From NCBI GenBank assembly GCA_031281945.1, contig JAITER010000055.1, forward strand, positions 1-35,850: 35,850 nt of DNA, given 5' to 3'. The translations under genes were made by a program, and so were the position numbers. The DNA is from Spirochaetaceae bacterium. Its GTDB lineage: Bacteria > Spirochaetota > Spirochaetia > Treponematales > Breznakiellaceae. This document shows positions 35,570 through 35,850 of this stretch, in pieces (position 1 is the first letter of the stretch; the number at the start of each line of letters is the position of its first letter). A model generated the notes under the pieces. The model saw only the letters and a list, made by a program, of their open reading frames with translations, was not told the origin of the DNA and did no database searches.

Positions 35570-35850
35570 ATGGCGGCAAAAGAGGCGAAAGCGCGGATAA
35601 AGATCAACAAGCTGCTCGAAGAATCGGGTTGGCGTTTTTTTGATTCCGCCGAAGGCAAAGCGAACGTCCTTCTGGAAAACAATGTTAAATTGACAAAAAC
35701 CGTCATAAACAAATGGGGCGACGATTTTGACAAAACCGTAAACGGCTTTGTCGATTTTCTGCTTCTCGACACGCGGGGCTACCCTTTCATTGTTCTGGAA
35801 GCCAAGGCGGAGGACAAAAACCCGCTTTTCGGCAAGGAACAGGCCCGGAA
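35570..35850 (+). CDS. hsdR: Type I restriction enzyme R subunit, N-terminal part
   Basis: The window ends inside this gene, so only about 93 codons are visible. ARIKINKLLEESGWRFFD, then NGFVDFLLLDTRGYPFIVLEAKAEDKNPLFGKEQAR, matches the HsdR N-terminal nuclease domain. The PD-(D/E)xK-like core is D (in VDFLLL) and EAK (in LEAKAED), both present. GKEQAR is the usual end of the domain. A DEAD-box motor domain would be expected beyond the edge. The ATG at 35570 is used; an in-frame GTG at 35543 (adding VEGRAILPD) is a real alternative since the extension reads like family sequence. Neither start has a good ribosome binding site. HsdM and HsdS are not in the window. Confidence 0.8.
   Translation, partial: MAAKEAKARIKINKLLEESGWRFFDSAEGKANVLLENNVKLTKTVINKWGDDFDKTVNGFVDFLLLDTRGYPFIVLEAKAEDKNPLFGKEQAR

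Overview
The window looks like a chromosomal segment of an anaerobic, fermentative bacterium, most likely a spirochaete of the Treponema group. This is an inference from gene content and style: pyruvate:ferredoxin oxidoreductase, lipoproteins with relaxed lipoboxes, a membrane protein with a decayed GGDEF domain, an hslVU-purA-folC-uvrB housekeeping block, and GC-rich hairpin clusters between genes. No rRNA, tRNA, CRISPR array or intact insertion sequence was seen.

Left part (1-4115): a non-coding stretch with three strong hairpins leads into a cysteine synthase gene. It converges on an orphan amino-acid-type solute-binding lipoprotein. Divergent from that is a two-TM protein with a very acidic linker and a C-terminal domain that looks like a GGDEF fold without its catalytic signature.

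Surface polysaccharide block (4439-14107, + strand): seven co-directional genes. A UDP-glucuronate 4-epimerase-like SDR, UDP-glucose dehydrogenase and UDP-glucuronate decarboxylase form a complete route from UDP-glucose to UDP-GlcA, UDP-GalA and UDP-xylose. A PglK/MsbA-like ABC exporter, a Wzi-like outer-membrane barrel, a RgpF-type glycan synthesis protein and a GT4 glycosyltransferase accompany them. A candidate promoter (4298-4326) precedes the block and a good intrinsic terminator (14111-14131) closes it.

Sugar uptake and central metabolism (14494-21775, - strand): bglA-celA-celB encode a 6-phospho-beta-glucosidase and the EIIB and EIIC of a lactose/cellobiose-type PTS; EIIA is not in the window. 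The long bglA leader carries a candidate promoter, two palindromic operators and a run of 14 G next to a perfect stem-loop, which makes it a candidate phase-variable locus. Upstream is nifJ with its own promoter and terminator.

Middle (22175-24656, + strand): a solitary modA molybdate-binding lipoprotein whose promoter -10 lies in the centre of a 26-bp near-perfect palindrome, then a secreted protein of an uncharacterised conserved family.

Housekeeping block (24880-31748, + strand): hslV, hslU, purA, folC and uvrB. It converges, across a 540-bp hairpin-rich gap, on a minus-strand operon of an M29-type aminopeptidase, a lipoprotein and a FadR-type GntR regulator. At the right edge a type I restriction enzyme R subunit begins and is cut by the window end.
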